Origin: Taklimakanibacter sp021828105
Lineage (GTDB): Bacteria > Pseudomonadota > Alphaproteobacteria > Rhizobiales > Aestuariivirgaceae
Reading direction: 5' to 3'
Length of the DNA: 64,000 bases
Assembly (NCBI GenBank): GCA_021828105.1
Contig: JAKATG010000005.1
Location: 186,001-250,000 of the forward strand
Position numbers and translations under genes: made by a program. The first letter of the stretch is position 1; each line of letters opens with the position of its first letter. The notes below the pieces were generated by a model that had not been told where the DNA came from, did no database searches, and saw only the letters and a list, made by a program, of their open reading frames with translations. Shown piece by piece: positions 17,165 to 26,222 of the stretch.

Positions 17165-18476
17165 CAAGCGCTCGTCGCGCCGCGACCGCGGTGATCAAGC
17201 CGGCATGGCTCCAGGCCAGGTTTTTCGCCGAAGTCTGCCGGCCGGTGACGCGGTCGAATTGCTCGGAAAGCTCACCATTCTCAGGGGTGTAGGCGCGCAC
17301 CGTTTCGAGGAAGGCATCGCCGCGCGCTCTGTAGGTGCGATCGTGCAGAACCGCCGCCAGGCGATAATAGAATTCAGCCGCGGCGAGGGTCGAGAAATAA
17401 TAGGCGCCGCCCGAGAAGTAGACATCGCCCGAGTAACGGCCAAGGGCGGGTGCGCGCTCTTCGGGGCGCCCGTGATTGATCGCATAGTCCTTGGCAAAGA
17501 GCGCTTCGAGTTTCGCCAGCGTGGCAAGCACGCGCGCATCGCGAAGTCCATGTGAGGCGCCGTCTTCGCCCGAATGGATGATGGCGAAGATGACGGAGAT
17601 ATCGAGATATTTCGACGGCGTGCCGCTGAGGCGCGAACGGTAGAAACCTTCGCTTTCCAGCCAATAGTCGTCGAGCCTTCGGCGGATATGGGAAGCGGCA
17701 TGCCGGCAAGCGGCCGCCTTGCGCCGGTCCTCATTGCGCGCCTGCCGGTCGAGCCAGAGGGCTGCCTGTTCGAGGGCCGAGGCTGAGAGGCGGTCGGTGT
17801 AGTAATTCTCTCCCTTCTCCTCTTCCCACATGTCGAAATCGGGCTCGTCCCAATGCGCGAGGATGAAGTCGATGTCGCCATGCAGGAGGAGGGCGGCCGA
17901 TCTGCGGCAGTCATCGTCGAGAGCGATGCCGCCCCCGAGCCAGCGCAGCACCACCAGGATGCGCAGAGCCGGCCCGTCATGCTGTGGCCTGGACCAGCGC
18001 GAGATATCGAGCGTGGCGTCGGGATTGACGCGCGTCTCGGCCACCACGGTATCGGGGGTTACGGCGGCAAGCTCTTCGTCGGATCGCAGATACTGCTGGA
18101 ATTGGGCGGTGGTGCGCGAGCGCCAGGACTTGTCCTCGACCAAGGGTTTGCCCTCGAGACGGCGCAGCGACAGGGAGAAATCGATGAAGTCACGAAAGTG
18201 CGTGAGCGCTTCCGGTCCGATCGGCCCGTCCTGATGGAGGACACGCAGCGCGTCGATGACGATGGCGGAGTCGCGGAACCAGTGGAAGAAATAGTCGGGA
18301 TCGGGATCCCAGGATGCGAGCACCGGAGAGGCGACGATCGAGCCGGGTCTGGGCCTGACGGTCTGGCCGAAGCCCGGCCGCGTCTTGACGATGCCGACGG
18401 CTGAGACGGCGGTGAGCATCGCCTTGGCGGAAAGACCATATTGCCGGTCGATCCAGGTATCGAGTGTGTCCGGCAT
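17157..18476 (-). CDS. Glycoside hydrolase family 15 protein (glucoamylase-like)
   Basis: A protein of 439 residues with the (alpha/alpha)6 GH15 signatures. ASWDPDPDYFFHWFRDSA is at about 54-71; the acid region FDMWEEEKGENYYT is at about 214-227 and holds the proton-donor Glu. The C-terminal base region is ENGELSEQFDRVTGRQTSAK, ahead of LAWSHA. GH15 enzymes release glucose from the non-reducing ends of alpha-glucans. No signal peptide is visible, so it is probably cytosolic. It is the last gene of the minus-strand glycan unit, after a palindromic repeat that follows the GH144-type gene. Its TGA stop lies inside a RIME-like repeat. Confidence 0.85.
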   Translation of the reverse strand: MPDTLDTWIDRQYGLSAKAMLTAVSAVGIVKTRPGFGQTVRPRPGSIVASPVLASWDPDPDYFFHWFRDSAIVIDALRVLHQDGPIGPEALTHFRDFIDFSLSLRRLEGKPLVEDKSWRSRTTAQFQQYLRSDEELAAVTPDTVVAETRVNPDATLDISRWSRPQHDGPALRILVVLRWLGGGIALDDDCRRSAALLLHGDIDFILAHWDEPDFDMWEEEKGENYYTDRLSASALEQAALWLDRQARNEDRRKAAACRHAASHIRRRLDDYWLESEGFYRSRLSGTPSKYLDISVIFAIIHSGEDGASHGLRDARVLATLAKLEALFAKDYAINHGRPEERAPALGRYSGDVYFSGGAYYFSTLAAAEFYYRLAAVLHDRTYRARGDAFLETVRAYTPENGELSEQFDRVTGRQTSAKNLAWSHAGLITAVAARRALGA

Positions 18477-18498
18477 TTATCGTCCCGCATGCCGTCTT

Positions 18499-18661
18499 TC
18501 ACCTTCTCCCGCGCAGAGCGTGGGAGAAGGTGCCCGGAGGGCGGATGAGGGCTCTTTCGCGCAATGTGTCATGATCTCAACGATAATTCCTTGCTGAGAC
18601 AAAGAGCCCTCACCCGGCCTTCGGCCACCCTCTCCCATTGCTTCGCAACGGGAGAGGGGAA
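18499..18661. repeat. Long composite palindromic repeat, copy 1
   Basis: Three stacked inverted repeats: CCTTCTCCC/GGGAGAAGG (18502-18530), TGAGGGCTCTTT/AAAGAGCCCTCA (18546-18612, perfect 12-base arms), and CCCTCTCCC/GGGAGAGGG (18628-18658). The same composite is at 44104-44266, and a diverged relative is at 57159-57270. It fills the gap between the GH144-type and GH15 genes. Confidence 0.8.
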
Positions 18662-18690
18662 AACAGTCAGGCATTTGCAGTTCGCGCACA

Positions 18691-19989
18691 TCAGCTGATC
18701 CGTTCCTCGAGATGCGGGCTCATGAAGCCGAGCTTCTTCAGGGACGCCTGGATTTCCGGAATGCTCATGAACAGATTCCACAACAGGCCCGAGCGGTAAT
18801 TCTCGATCATGACGATGATCGGGCCCTGATCGACCGCAAGGAACGTGTCGGCATACCAGTTGCGCTCAACGTTGAACGCGTCGATGAAGCCGAAGCGTCC
18901 CCATAATTTGTCGCCCTGCTTCACGAAGTGGCGCAAGGCGCGCATCGATTCCTTGGGCGCATAGGGGAAGCTCGCCAAGGCTGCGGTCGGGGAGATCGTG
19001 CCGTTGTCATTGTCCGGCGCATGGGCGCTGTAGCCGTCGGGATCATCGCTTGCCGTCAGGCCCCAGCAGGATTTGCCATAGCCCGCGTGATCGCCCGGAT
19101 TGCGCACGCAATGCTCATAATTGATGCGGACATGACGGCGGTTCTGTTCCCAATAATCGGCATAACGGTCCTTGAGGCCGCGCGGATCGAGGCCCAGGAA
19201 GGAATAATGGGTGAAGAAGAGGGGACCGCCGAAGGCCGGGCCCAAAGGCAGCTCGATGCCGTCATAGGTCCGGCGGTTCAGGAAGTCGCGGCCCATGGCA
19301 AAGCCATCGTGATAGACATCCGCATCGATCCCGTACCGCGGCGCCGCGGCGGCGAGCACATAGGTGATGAGGCACTCGTTCCAGCCGCGGATTTCATGGC
19401 CGAGGCTCCAGCCATTGTTCGGGCTCCAATGCCAGTAGAGCGCCTTGCGTCCGTCCCGTGTGTGCCAGTTCCACTCCACTTCGAGCCACAGGAAATTGAT
19501 GCGGCCGCGCAAGCGCCTTTCGGCCGGCGTGTCGCGATCGAAATATTGCTTGGCACAGAGAAGACCCTGGAAGAGAAACGATGTCTCGACCAGGTCGGCG
19601 GCGTCGTCCTTGCGCCAGAAGGGAATGGTGGCGCCAGTCGTGCCGTGCATGAAATGCGGAAAGACGCCGTGATAGCAAGTGGCGACCTCCAGCACGTCGA
19701 GCATGCCGCTCAAGCGCTGCAAGGCCTCCTCGCGCGTGACCCATCGGCGCTCGACCGCGACGATGATGGCCATGACGCCGAAGCCGGTGCCGCCGATCGC
19801 GACCTTGTCGTCCTGAGGATCCGAGGTCTGGAAGCTGCGGTCGCGCGCCATGAAGCTCACCGGATGAGCGCCTTCCCAGAAATAGCGGAAGGTCTGGCGC
19901 TGCACGGCTTCGAGCAGTTCGTCATCCGCAAGCTTCGGATTGGGCAATGAGGCGTCCTTCCTGGATTTGAGGGAACGGGGCATGTTCAT
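18691..19989 (-). CDS. Glycoamylase-domain (PF10091) protein, GH144-like endo-beta-1,2-glucanase candidate
   Basis: A protein of 432 residues that is almost entirely the PF10091 glycoamylase-like domain: LLEAVQRQTFRYFWEGAHP near residue 28, FGVMAIIVAVERRWVTREEA near 75, an HGVFPHFMHGTTG block, YHWSPNNGW, and FFTHYSFLGLDPRG. Characterised GH144 enzymes of this fold cut linear beta-1,2-glucan to sophorooligosaccharides. There is no signal peptide, so substrate would have to be imported. The start overlaps the stop of the upstream ABC gene in ATGA. The function is inferred from family; I cannot separate GH144 from uncharacterised relatives by eye. Confidence 0.75.
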   Translation of the reverse strand: MNMPRSLKSRKDASLPNPKLADDELLEAVQRQTFRYFWEGAHPVSFMARDRSFQTSDPQDDKVAIGGTGFGVMAIIVAVERRWVTREEALQRLSGMLDVLEVATCYHGVFPHFMHGTTGATIPFWRKDDAADLVETSFLFQGLLCAKQYFDRDTPAERRLRGRINFLWLEVEWNWHTRDGRKALYWHWSPNNGWSLGHEIRGWNECLITYVLAAAAPRYGIDADVYHDGFAMGRDFLNRRTYDGIELPLGPAFGGPLFFTHYSFLGLDPRGLKDRYADYWEQNRRHVRINYEHCVRNPGDHAGYGKSCWGLTASDDPDGYSAHAPDNDNGTISPTAALASFPYAPKESMRALRHFVKQGDKLWGRFGFIDAFNVERNWYADTFLAVDQGPIIVMIENYRSGLLWNLFMSIPEIQASLKKLGFMSPHLEERIS

Positions 19990-21806
19990 CGGACGGTTTC
20001 CGGGAAGCGTGCCTTGGGCCTGATATCCGGCATGGGCTTGCGCTCGAGAGTATGAGTCTCCGGATCCTTTATCAGATGAAAGACACGGCTGAAGAGATGA
20101 TCATGGGCGTCGGCCTTGCCGATATGGATGACGCCCGTGTGTTTCAATTCCTTGTCCAGCATTTCCACGACCCGTTGATGGGTCGCCTCTTCGATCGAAT
20201 CGAGAGCCTCGTCAACCAGGAGCCAATCGGGCTTCTGCAGCCTGACGCGGGCAAAGGCGAGCGCATGCTGCTCGTCTTCGGAGAGCTTCTTGTCCCAGCG
20301 TTTGTGCATGTCGAGCTTGCCCAGGAGGCCGTCGAGGCCGACCGCCTTCAGCGCGGCCGGAAATTCGGCCGCTTCGTATTTGTCGACGGCGAAAGGATAG
20401 GCCAAGACCTCGCGCAAAGTGCCGGGCGGCAAATAGGGCGTCCTCGGCATATGAAGGATGCTTTCCCCCTTGGGCCAGGAGATGCGGCCGTCGCCCCAGG
20501 GCCACAGACCGGCAAGCGTCCTGAACAGGAGCGTCTTGCCGGTGCCGGAATCGCCGACGATGACGATGCGCTCGCCGGCCTTGATCTCGACTTTCTTCTC
20601 CTTGAGCATGGTGCAGCCGGTAGGCGAGGCGATCTCGAGATCCTCGATGAGCACCTTGCCCTTCTCGCCCTGGACGAATTCGATGCGGCTCTCGACCGTG
20701 TGCAGCACATCGGTCTTGAGCACGGCGCTCCTGAAACTGGCGATGCGCAACAGCGTGGCCCGCCAATCGGCAATGGCGCTGAAATTGTCGATGAACCAGC
20801 GCAGCGAATTCTGCACCTGATTAAAGGCGCCGACCGCCACCATCAAGCCGCCGAAGGACAGGTTGCCGGCAAAATAGACGGGCGCCGCCACCAGGATCGG
20901 CGCTACGAGGGTGATCCAGCCGTAACCTGCCGTGACCCAGGTCAGACCGGTGACCCGCATGAGGATGCTGCGCGTGGCTTCCAAAACGGAATAGAGACTG
21001 ATCACGATGCGCCGCTTCTCATCCGACTCGCCGCCGAAGAGCGCCACGGCGTCGATGTGCTCATTGAGCCGCATCATCGAAAAGCGCAAATCCGACTCGC
21101 GCTGATAGCGCTCGGCATTGCGCTCGATGAGGGGCCGGCCCACCCAGTAGCTGAGGAGCGACGCCAGGCCCGCATAGATGAGCGCCGCCCAGACCATGTA
21201 TCCTGGAATGTCGAAGCTGCGGTCACCGATATGGAAGATGAAGCCCGCCGACAGCGCCCACAGGACGCCGATGAAGCTGACGAGCAGAATCGTCGCCTGA
21301 AACAGACCGATGCCGAGATCAGCCGAGAGCTCGGTCAGGTGGCGGGCGTCCTCATGCAGGCGCTGGTCCGGATTGACGCCGATCGGTCCGGCATTGGCCA
21401 GCCGGAAAGCCCGGAGCGGCATGAGCCATTGGCCAACCAGGTCGAGCACAAGTCCTTCCCGGAGCTTGAGCTTCATCATCTGGTTCAGCCAGGTCTGGAA
21501 GACATTCAGCACCAGGAGGCTGCCGGCGATCATGGCGAAGACGCCGAGCTGCACGATGAAATCGGTGAGGTCCCGGCGGGACAGAGCGTCATAGAACGGT
21601 TGATTCCAGGCGTTGAGGCGGATCTGCCCATAGGCGGTCAACAGGATGACGGCGACGAGACCTCCGCCCAGCGCCAATAGGGTATTGCGCACCGGCGAGG
21701 CGAAGAGGGCACCGACCATCATGGAAAGCTGTGGCACGAGACCGGCATGGGCAGCTTCGTCGATGTCGGTCGCGGCATCGGCGAGCTGAGCGGATTGATC
21801 TGTCAT
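19986..21806 (-). CDS. ABC transporter, SbmA/BacA-type membrane domain fused to ATPase (YddA-like), intact nucleotide site
   Basis: A half-transporter of 606 residues. The N-terminal membrane domain (about 35-370) has the SbmA_BacA/ABC_membrane_2 features: an AYGQIRLNAWNQPFYDALSR block and a NQVQNSLRWFIDNFSAIADW block. The C-terminal ATPase has Walker A GDSGTGKT (418-425), signature LSEDEQ and Walker B WLLVDEAL with the catalytic Glu. Relatives (BacA-like BclA, YddA, Rv1819c) move peptides, cobalamin or other hydrophilic compounds, usually inward. I used the ATG at 21806 (MTDQSAQ). It is the likely partner of the adjacent paralog, with which it shares the operon. Confidence 0.87.
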   Translation of the reverse strand: MTDQSAQLADAATDIDEAAHAGLVPQLSMMVGALFASPVRNTLLALGGGLVAVILLTAYGQIRLNAWNQPFYDALSRRDLTDFIVQLGVFAMIAGSLLVLNVFQTWLNQMMKLKLREGLVLDLVGQWLMPLRAFRLANAGPIGVNPDQRLHEDARHLTELSADLGIGLFQATILLVSFIGVLWALSAGFIFHIGDRSFDIPGYMVWAALIYAGLASLLSYWVGRPLIERNAERYQRESDLRFSMMRLNEHIDAVALFGGESDEKRRIVISLYSVLEATRSILMRVTGLTWVTAGYGWITLVAPILVAAPVYFAGNLSFGGLMVAVGAFNQVQNSLRWFIDNFSAIADWRATLLRIASFRSAVLKTDVLHTVESRIEFVQGEKGKVLIEDLEIASPTGCTMLKEKKVEIKAGERIVIVGDSGTGKTLLFRTLAGLWPWGDGRISWPKGESILHMPRTPYLPPGTLREVLAYPFAVDKYEAAEFPAALKAVGLDGLLGKLDMHKRWDKKLSEDEQHALAFARVRLQKPDWLLVDEALDSIEEATHQRVVEMLDKELKHTGVIHIGKADAHDHLFSRVFHLIKDPETHTLERKPMPDIRPKARFPETVR

Positions 21807-21895
21807 CGCGGTTCTGATTCCTCGATCTTTGCAAGGCGCATCCTCGCACCCCTGCCGCATCAGCGGGAGGGGAATTTATCAAGGAGATTTAGGCG

Positions 21896-23722
21896 TTATT
21901 CTGCCGCTTCGAGAGGGCGCCCTATCGCAGGGGCAGGCGCATTGGGGCGGGGGACGGCGTCCATATGCCGCGCCATCCGCAAACGGCGGGCAAAGAAGCC
22001 GTTGAGCGCCGGGGAGTCACCGACGCCGATCACCGCCGAAGCCGACAGCTCGCGCGTGAAGACCGAGCGCAAGAGGGGGATATCCCGCTCATTGGCGGTC
22101 GTGGCGATATCCTCGAACAGAACCCAGTCCGGCCGGTGCAGGACGAGGCGGGCCAGGACCAGACGCTGCTGCTCATGGGCGGGCAGTGCCCTGTCCCAGC
22201 GGCCCTTGTCGTCCAGCCGCTCGACCAGATGTATGAGGCCGACGCGCACGAGAGCGGCCGAAACCATGGCGTCATCGAAGACGCCCTCTCCCGAGGGATA
22301 GGTCATCGCCTCGCGCAAGGTGCCGATACGGAAATGCGCCCGCGCCGGGAGGAACATGATGCTCTCCGCCGGCGGCAGCAGAATGGATCCGGTGCCCTCC
22401 GTCCACAATCCGGCCATGGCGCGCAGGAACAGGGTCTTGTCGCAATCAGGGGCGTTCTCGATGAGGACGCGCTCACCCTGGCGCACCTCGATGCGCGAGG
22501 TCGCGAAGGATACCGTGCTGCCCTGCTGATCGAGCGACAGATCTTCGAAGCTCATCTGGCCCGCGGGGTGAGGTCCGACGGTGATGCCGCTCGGACCGGT
22601 CTCGGGATTGGGCTCGAGCTCGTACAGGCCGTTGCGGAAGCGCGAGACGCGCAGCAAGGTCGCGCGCCAGTCGGCGATGGCGGGGAAATTGTCGACGAAC
22701 CAGCGCAGCGAGTTCTGCACCTGGTTGAAGGCGCCGACCACCATCATCAGGCCGCCGATCGTCAGCTTGCCGGAGAAGAAGCCCGGCACCGCCACCAGGA
22801 TCGGAACGATGATCGCGAGCCAGCCATAGCCCGAGGTGATCCAGGTGAGCTTCGACAAGCCATTGGCGAGCTTGCAGCCGAGGTCGATCACGCTGGTGAT
22901 CGAGCTGTCGGCGGTGCGCCGCTCATCGGCCTCGCCGCGCCCCAGGGCGACGGCCTCGGCGGTCTCATTGATGCGCACGATGGCGAAGCGCAGATCCGCC
23001 TCCTTGGCGTAGCGCTCGGCATTGAGCTTGATGAGGGGATGACCGACGAGCCAAGTGAGCCAGGAGCCGGTGATCGCATAGGCGAGCGCACACCAAACCA
23101 TGTAGCCCGGTATGGTGAAGCTGCTGTCGCCCCAGGTGAAGACCACCTGGCTCGACAGCGCCCACAGCACGCCGATGAAGCTCGCCAGCAGCAAGGTGGC
23201 CTGGAACAGGCCGATGAGGAGGCTCGCCGACGTTTCGGCGAGATGCCTGGCGTCTGCCTGGATATATTGATCGGGATTGGCGCCGTCTTCGCCGGCCTGG
23301 GTCAGAAGATAAGCCCGCCGCGGCTTCAGCCATTGGTCCATCAGATCATGGGTCAGCCATTCACGCAGCTTGACCTTCATGGTTTCCTGCAGCCAGGTCT
23401 GCGCCACCACGAGGCACAGGAGGCCGCCGACGATGACCAGGAAGATGAGGAGCTCATGCGCCAGCGTGCTCAGCGAGCGCTGGACCAGCGTGTCATAGAA
23501 GGAGCCGAGCCAGGCATTGAGCTTGATCTGGCCGAAAGTATTGGTGATGATGACGAGAGTTATGCCGCCGAACATCCAAGCAAGCTTGTTGCGGTAGCTC
23601 GAGGCGTTGAGGGCGCGCAACAAAGGCAGTGCCTGCGCCCAGAACTGGCCGTCATTCGTCTCGGCACGGAGTTTTCCGTGCGCCGGACGTGCCTCATCCG
23701 ACGCTGTATCAGCTAGTTCCAT
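21896..23722 (-). CDS. ABC transporter, SbmA/BacA-type (YddA-like), degenerate nucleotide site
   Basis: A paralog of the downstream half-transporter, 608 residues, with the same membrane-domain blocks (FGQIKLNAWLGSFYDTL and NQVQNSLRWFVDNFPAIADW). Its ATPase is degenerate. Where the partner reads GDSGTGKT, this reads NAPDCDKT (423-430): all three P-loop glycines are lost, though the Lys is kept. The Walker B region reads WVLFEDIA, with the Asp-Glu order reversed, and the signature is LPAHEQ. It probably forms a heterodimer in which only one composite site hydrolyses ATP well. It is the first gene of the minus-strand glycan unit and diverges from the GH3 gene. Confidence 0.85.
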   Translation of the reverse strand: MELADTASDEARPAHGKLRAETNDGQFWAQALPLLRALNASSYRNKLAWMFGGITLVIITNTFGQIKLNAWLGSFYDTLVQRSLSTLAHELLIFLVIVGGLLCLVVAQTWLQETMKVKLREWLTHDLMDQWLKPRRAYLLTQAGEDGANPDQYIQADARHLAETSASLLIGLFQATLLLASFIGVLWALSSQVVFTWGDSSFTIPGYMVWCALAYAITGSWLTWLVGHPLIKLNAERYAKEADLRFAIVRINETAEAVALGRGEADERRTADSSITSVIDLGCKLANGLSKLTWITSGYGWLAIIVPILVAVPGFFSGKLTIGGLMMVVGAFNQVQNSLRWFVDNFPAIADWRATLLRVSRFRNGLYELEPNPETGPSGITVGPHPAGQMSFEDLSLDQQGSTVSFATSRIEVRQGERVLIENAPDCDKTLFLRAMAGLWTEGTGSILLPPAESIMFLPARAHFRIGTLREAMTYPSGEGVFDDAMVSAALVRVGLIHLVERLDDKGRWDRALPAHEQQRLVLARLVLHRPDWVLFEDIATTANERDIPLLRSVFTRELSASAVIGVGDSPALNGFFARRLRMARHMDAVPRPNAPAPAIGRPLEAAE

Positions 23723-23872
23723 TGGCTATGAACAGCCCTTTTGCTTCCGTCTTTCTTCTTCTTTTTGATTCTCACCCATCTCGCAGTCAAGCATGTTAGT
23801 CGAAGATGATGATCCCAGCCAGTAAACGCTTTATGTAAACTTGCTGTACGGGACCAAAACCCCCATTATTCC

Positions 23873-23988
23873 CGGAACTGTGACGGCAAAGACACAGTTC
23901 CGATCGAGTTCCGCGCTTGGAACATGAGCAATTGTCAGGCAAACAGCGTGCCATGAATCGCCTGAATGGAGCCTGAACGGAAAGTTCC
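23873..23988. promoter_or_regulatory. Cluster of GGAAC/GTTCC half-sites between divergent ABC and GH3 genes
   Basis: The 343-base gap 23723-24065 holds a perfect 10-base inverted repeat CGGAACTGTG/CACAGTTCCG (23873-23902), then GTTCC-N6-GGAAC (23908-23923) and GGAA-AG-TTCC (23979-23988). Five half-sites within 116 bases suggest an operator array controlling both directions. No regulator is encoded next to it. The rest of the gap shows only the GH3 ribosome site GGAGG. Confidence 0.45.
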
Positions 23989-24065
23989 ATGAGTGTGCTT
24001 ATATTCTTTCGAGCGAGAAGGCGCTGTGAGATTTGGCACGCTAGCCGTCAGCCTGCGGAGGAATT

Positions 24066-26219
24066 ATGTCAGCGAGATTGACCGATCGCGTCGCGCGGCT
24101 GATGCGCGCCATGACCATCGATGAGAAGATCGGGCAGCTCAACATGCTCTCGGGCGGACTCGTCGTGACGGGACCCGGAGAGCCCGGCGACTATATGGCG
24201 GCGCTCAAGGCGGGAAGTGTGGGAAGCCTGCTCAACCTCTTCGGGCGCGGCCAGGTGCGCGAAGTGCAGCGCATTGCCGTGGAGGAAACGCGCCTCGGCA
24301 TTCCGCTCATCTTCGGCTATGACGTCATCCACGGTCACCGGACGATCTTCCCCATCCCCTTGGCCGAAGCTTCAGCATTCGATCCAGCATTGTGGGAGCG
24401 AACCGCGCGCATCGCAGCACTCGAGGCCGCGGCCGAAGGACTGACGCTCACTTTCGCGCCGATGCTCGATGTGTCGCGCGATCCGCGCTGGGGACGGATG
24501 GCCGAGAGCGGCGGCGAGGACCCGTGGCTCACCGCGCGTTTCGCCATCGCCAAGGTGAAAGGCTTCCAGGGCGATGATCTCAAATCGCCGCTGTCGATCG
24601 CCGCGACCGCCAAGCATCTCGCGGCCTATGGCGCGTCGGTGGCGGGGCGCGACTATGCTCAAGTCGAGGTCTCCGAGCGCAGTCTGCATGAAGTCTATCT
24701 GCCGCCCTTCGAGGCGGCGGTCGCCGCCGGGGTCGCGGCGATCATGCCGGCCTTCACCGACATGGACAATATCCCGCTCACGGCCCATGTCGCGATCCTG
24801 CGCGACATGGTGCGCCGGCAGTGGGGGTTCGAAGGCGTCATCATCAGCGACTACACCGCCATCAACGAACTCGTGCCGCACGGGGTCGCTGCCGACGTCA
24901 CCGAGGCCGCGGCGCTGGCGCTCAAAGCCGGCGTCGATATCGACCTGATGGGACTGGCCTATGTGGAGGGCCTGCCCAAGGCGCTGCAGAGCGGAGCGGT
25001 CAGCATGGAGCATATCGACCAGGCAGCCCAGCGTGTGCTGATGCTCAAGGAAGAGCTTGGCCTCTTCGACGACCCCTATCGCGATGCCGCGGTCAAGTTC
25101 GATCACAAGGCGCGCCGTGTCGAGCATCGCGATATCGCGCGCGATGCGGCGCGCCGCTCGATCGTGCTGCTCAGCAACCGCGGCAATATCCTGCCCGTCA
25201 CCCAGCCGCCGCGGCGCGTCGCGATGCTGGGCCCGCTCGCCAATGCCCAGGCCGAGATGCTGGGCCCGTGGTCGGGGGCAGGGCTCATCGAGGACATGGT
25301 GCCGTTCCTGCCCGGCATGCGGGCCGCCTGGCACGAGAGCGAAATCCTCTACGCACCCGGCGTCTCGATCGAAGGCGGCGACACCAAAGGTATCGAGGCG
25401 GCCGTCGGCTTTGCCGAGCGCGCCGACATCGTTCTCCTGTGTCTTGGCGAAGAGCGCTATATGAGCGGCGAGGCGGCGAGCCGCGCCCGGCCCGATCTTC
25501 CCGGCCATCAGGAAGCGCTTGCCAGAGCAGTCCTCGCTACGGGCAAGCCCGTCATCGTGCTCCTCTCCTCCGGCCGCCCGCTCATCGTGCCCTGGCTCTT
25601 CGAAGTGGCGCAGGCGGTGCTCGCCACCTGGTTCCTCGGCAGCGAGGCCGGCCATGCCGTGGCCGACGTCATCACCGGCCAGTGGTCGCCTTCCGCCAAG
25701 CTGCCGGTATCGTGGCCCGCCGATCGAGGGCAGGTCCCGGTCTTCTACGCGCACCGTCCGAGCGGACGGCCGATGGCCCCGGCGAACCGCTATTCGAGCA
25801 AATATCTCGACCTGCCCAACGAGCCGCTGTTTCCCTTCGGCCACGGGCTTTCCTATACGCGCTTCACGCATCGCGATTTCAATGTGAGTCCCAGCGAATT
25901 GCGCGCCGGCGCCAAGGTCACGCTCTCCGTCAGCGTCCGCAATGACGGGCCGGTTGCCGGCGAGGAGACGGTGCTGTTCTTCCTGCGCGATCCGGTGGCG
26001 AGCGTGTCGCGCCCGGTGCTGGAACTCAAGGGCATGGGCAAGGCTTGGCTCGAGCCCCGGCAGACGAAGACGGTGGAGATCACTCTGTCGACGGATGATC
26101 TCGCCTTCCCCGGGACCGACTATGCGCCGCGGCTCGAGCCCGGCGTCATCGAGTTCTTCGCCGGGCCGTCGGCCCGAGACGAGGATCTGCTCAAGGCCGA
26201 AGTGCATGTGGTCGTTTGA
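24066..26219 (+). CDS. Glycoside hydrolase family 3 beta-glucosidase, BglX-like
   Basis: A protein of 717 residues with the complete GH3 layout: a TIM barrel (about 10-330) with KH at 183-184 and nucleophile D262 in GVIISDYTA; an alpha/beta sandwich (about 360-560) with the acid/base Glu in the GEERYMSGEAASR region; and a C-terminal FnIII-like domain (about 630-715). It should release terminal glucose from beta-gluco-oligosaccharides. Unlike periplasmic BglX it has no signal peptide and begins MSARLTDRVARLM, so it is probably cytosolic. The ATG follows GGAGG. Its divergence from the BacA-type ABC genes and the GH144-like gene suggests a shared beta-glucan pathway. Confidence 0.9.
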   Translation: MSARLTDRVARLMRAMTIDEKIGQLNMLSGGLVVTGPGEPGDYMAALKAGSVGSLLNLFGRGQVREVQRIAVEETRLGIPLIFGYDVIHGHRTIFPIPLAEASAFDPALWERTARIAALEAAAEGLTLTFAPMLDVSRDPRWGRMAESGGEDPWLTARFAIAKVKGFQGDDLKSPLSIAATAKHLAAYGASVAGRDYAQVEVSERSLHEVYLPPFEAAVAAGVAAIMPAFTDMDNIPLTAHVAILRDMVRRQWGFEGVIISDYTAINELVPHGVAADVTEAAALALKAGVDIDLMGLAYVEGLPKALQSGAVSMEHIDQAAQRVLMLKEELGLFDDPYRDAAVKFDHKARRVEHRDIARDAARRSIVLLSNRGNILPVTQPPRRVAMLGPLANAQAEMLGPWSGAGLIEDMVPFLPGMRAAWHESEILYAPGVSIEGGDTKGIEAAVGFAERADIVLLCLGEERYMSGEAASRARPDLPGHQEALARAVLATGKPVIVLLSSGRPLIVPWLFEVAQAVLATWFLGSEAGHAVADVITGQWSPSAKLPVSWPADRGQVPVFYAHRPSGRPMAPANRYSSKYLDLPNEPLFPFGHGLSYTRFTHRDFNVSPSELRAGAKVTLSVSVRNDGPVAGEETVLFFLRDPVASVSRPVLELKGMGKAWLEPRQTKTVEITLSTDDLAFPGTDYAPRLEPGVIEFFAGPSARDEDLLKAEVHVVV

Positions 26220-26222
26220 CCG

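Noticed and set aside
20052..23716. Two long plus-strand open frames over the BacA-type ABC genes
   Set aside because: The minus strand encodes membrane and ATPase motifs; the plus frames read as compositional noise rich in Arg, Asp and His.
24372..26207. A 611-codon open frame antisense to the GH3 gene
   Set aside because: No family features and full overlap with an intact GH3 enzyme; a result of codon bias.
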